Positions 62,601 through 64,000 of a DNA stretch of 64,000 nt are shown here, in pieces (position 1 is the stretch's first letter; the number at the start of each line of letters is the position of its first letter). This DNA is from Butyrivibrio sp. INlla18 (lineage in GTDB: Bacteria > Bacillota > Clostridia > Lachnospirales > Lachnospiraceae). The position numbers and the translations under genes were made by a program. The stretch is taken from assembly GCF_900103635.1 (NCBI RefSeq), contig NZ_FMXK01000009.1, positions 1 through 64,000 on the forward strand, in the 5' to 3' direction. The notes below the pieces were generated by a model, which was not told the DNA's origin, did no database searches, and saw only the letters and a list, made by a program, of their open reading frames with translations.

Positions 62601-62944
62601 AGTTTAACTCCGTGAGATTTAAGGAAGCCTGACTCATCAAGCTCCATACCAAGGTTAAGTCCAGCCTGTCCTCCAAGAGTTGGAAGGATTGAATCTGGCT
62701 TTTCCTTTTCGATTATCTGCTCAAGAACTTTTACTGTAAGAGGCTCGATATAAACCTCATCAGCAATGTCCTTATCAGTCATGATAGTAGCTGGGTTTGA
62801 GTTTACAAGTACTACTTCTATTCCTTCTTCTTTGAGGGAACGGCAGGCCTGTGTTCCAGCGTAGTCAAATTCTGCGGCCTGTCCAATTACTATAGGACCG
62901 GAACCGATGACCAGTACCTTTTTTACATCCTTATTCTTTGGCAT
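59678..62944 (-). CDS. carB: carbamoyl phosphate synthase large subunit
   Basis: The 1088-aa enzyme forms carbamoyl phosphate for arginine and pyrimidines. It has two ATP-grasp halves. The first opens with [21 protein letters not shown] and the second with [31 protein letters not shown] and GGQGMQIAL are the glycine loops. The last 130 residues form the allosteric domain. It overlaps carA by one base. Confidence 0.97.
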   Translation of the reverse strand: [1088 protein letters not shown]

Positions 62945-64000
62945 CAGTTCTTTCCTCCTTCTTTGATCATCTCTATAAATCTATCAAACAGATAGCTTGA
63001 ATCCTGTGGTCCAGGGCATGCTTCTGGATGGAACTGCACTGTGAAGATGTTCTTGCCTACATATGCAAGACCTTCGTTTGTTCCGTCGTTTACATTTATG
63101 AATGCTGGCTCAGCAACATTCTTATCAAGCTTATCCATGTCTACTACGTATCCGTGGTTCTGGGATGAGATATACACTCTGCCAGTAGCAAGGTCTTTTA
63201 CTGGATGATTACCACCTCTGTGGCCGTACTTCATCTTGAAGGTATCAGCACCAGTTGCAAGTGCCATGAGCTGATGTCCAAGGCAGATTGCAAAGATTGG
63301 CTTGTTTGAATCGTAGAGCTTCTTGATCTCAACTATGATATCCTTGCACTCCTTGGGATCTCCAGGGCCGTTTGAAAGCATGATTCCATCTGGATTATCC
63401 TTAAGGATCTCTTCTGCTGATGTATTTGAAGGATATACTGTTACGTCGCATCCTCTAGCAGCAAGGGAATCTGCAATGTTTTTCTTTGCACCGAAGTCTA
63501 AAAGAGCTACCTTAAAGCCTTTACCGTTAAGCTCCTTAACGATTGCTGGCTTTTTCTCTTTCTTGGAGCTGTCGCCCTTTCTTGATGCTTCGTAGTCTTC
63601 TTTATTAAAGACTGCGCTTCCTGAAAGAGGTCCATTCTCGCTAAGGTCTGCAACACCTTTTACAAGATACTTTTCTTTGCAGGAAACCTTTGAAACTACA
63701 TCTCCAGTTGTATAAGCTTCAAGCTTAGCCTTGATATCTTCGTATTTGATGTTCTCATTAGTTGTTATATATCCGTTCATTGTGCCCTTTTCTCTAAGGA
63801 TTCTTACAAGGGCTCTTGTATCTATTCCTTCAATTCCAGGAATCTCATACTTTTCAAGGAATTCCTGAATTGACATATCACATCTAAAGTTAGAAGGAAT
63901 ATGAGAAAGCTCGCGGACGATAACCGCGTCTACCCAGATTCTCTCTGACTCCATATCTTCTACGCACACACCGTAGTTACCGATAAGAGGATATGTCATG
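62944..64000 (-). CDS. carA: carbamoyl phosphate synthase small subunit, 5' end outside the window
   Basis: About 351 codons are visible. The frame stays open at the window edge, and the first Met seen, in MTYPLIGNYG, is normally internal, so about 45-50 residues are missing. The class I glutaminase domain has the nucleophile in FAICLGHQLMALA and the His/Glu in VQFHPEACPGP. It hydrolyses glutamine and channels ammonia to CarB. Confidence 0.97.
   Translation of the reverse strand, partial: MTYPLIGNYGVCVEDMESERIWVDAVIVRELSHIPSNFRCDMSIQEFLEKYEIPGIEGIDTRALVRILREKGTMNGYITTNENIKYEDIKAKLEAYTTGDVVSKVSCKEKYLVKGVADLSENGPLSGSAVFNKEDYEASRKGDSSKKEKKPAIVKELNGKGFKVALLDFGAKKNIADSLAARGCDVTVYPSNTSAEEILKDNPDGIMLSNGPGDPKECKDIIVEIKKLYDSNKPIFAICLGHQLMALATGADTFKMKYGHRGGNHPVKDLATGRVYISSQNHGYVVDMDKLDKNVAEPAFINVNDGTNEGLAYVGKNIFTVQFHPEACPGPQDSSYLFDRFIEMIKEGGKN

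Noticed and set aside
62944..63999. Complete carA starting at the Met of MTYPLIGNYG
   Set aside because: That Met is internal in CarA proteins and the frame remains open to the window edge.

Overview
The window looks like chromosome from a low-to-mid GC, Gram-positive anaerobe of the Lachnospiraceae, most like a rumen Butyrivibrio or Pseudobutyrivibrio. This is inferred from AGGAGG ribosome sites, a T-box leader, the families DUF4317, DUF5688 and DUF6382, NADP-type GdhA, and a B. subtilis yes-like rhamnogalacturonan locus. No transposase, integrase, phage structural gene, rRNA or CRISPR array was seen.

Region 1 (1-17.1 kb, all minus strand) is a type VIIb secretion (T7SSb, Ess/Yuk) locus and the most interesting part. 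In transcription order it encodes a membrane pseudo-protease with an FHA domain, a DUF6382-FHA protein, a 582-aa effector candidate ending in a papain-like cysteine-peptidase domain, three tandem paralogous membrane or lipoproteins, EsaB/YukD, EssC, four small helical proteins (two with a WxG motif), an 834-aa effector candidate, a membrane-anchored WG-repeat protein, a possible 35-aa membrane peptide, and the 5' part of a third effector candidate that leaves the window. The three large proteins share an N-terminal module of about 290 residues that is not the LXG domain and have different C-termini. Each complete one is followed by membrane-anchored proteins that could be its immunity partners. 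No recognisable EssA, EsaA or EssB is encoded here.

Region 2 (17.1-21.5 kb): a MarR regulator and a heterodimeric ABC exporter, driven by a near-consensus promoter that lies inside a perfect 20-bp inverted repeat. Region 3 (21.6-26.4 kb): trpDCFBA behind a tryptophan T-box with tandem terminators; trpE and trpG are absent. Region 4 (26.5-31.4 kb): a large Fe-S flavoprotein, and a CheC-like phosphatase with a DUF4317 protein. Region 5 (31.4-37.3 kb): fruR-fruK-fruA-ptsH-ptsI, a nearly complete fructose phosphotransferase system preceded by a 10-bp-phased TTTGATT repeat array.

Region 6 (37.3-46.7 kb): an unannotated 52-aa gene, a zinc-ribbon membrane protein, gdhA, a cell-wall hydrolase/oxidoreductase/SH3 gene cluster, tRNA-Arg(CCG), a DUF5688 plus putative nuclease pair, and efp. 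Region 7 (46.7-59.7 kb): a rhamnogalacturonan locus with a YesU-like protein, aroQ, a membrane AraC regulator, an ABC importer of the YesOPQ/Lpl type, a PL26-like lyase, a GDSL acetylesterase and a PL11 lyase. Region 8 (59.7-64 kb): carB and most of carA, which runs off the right edge.
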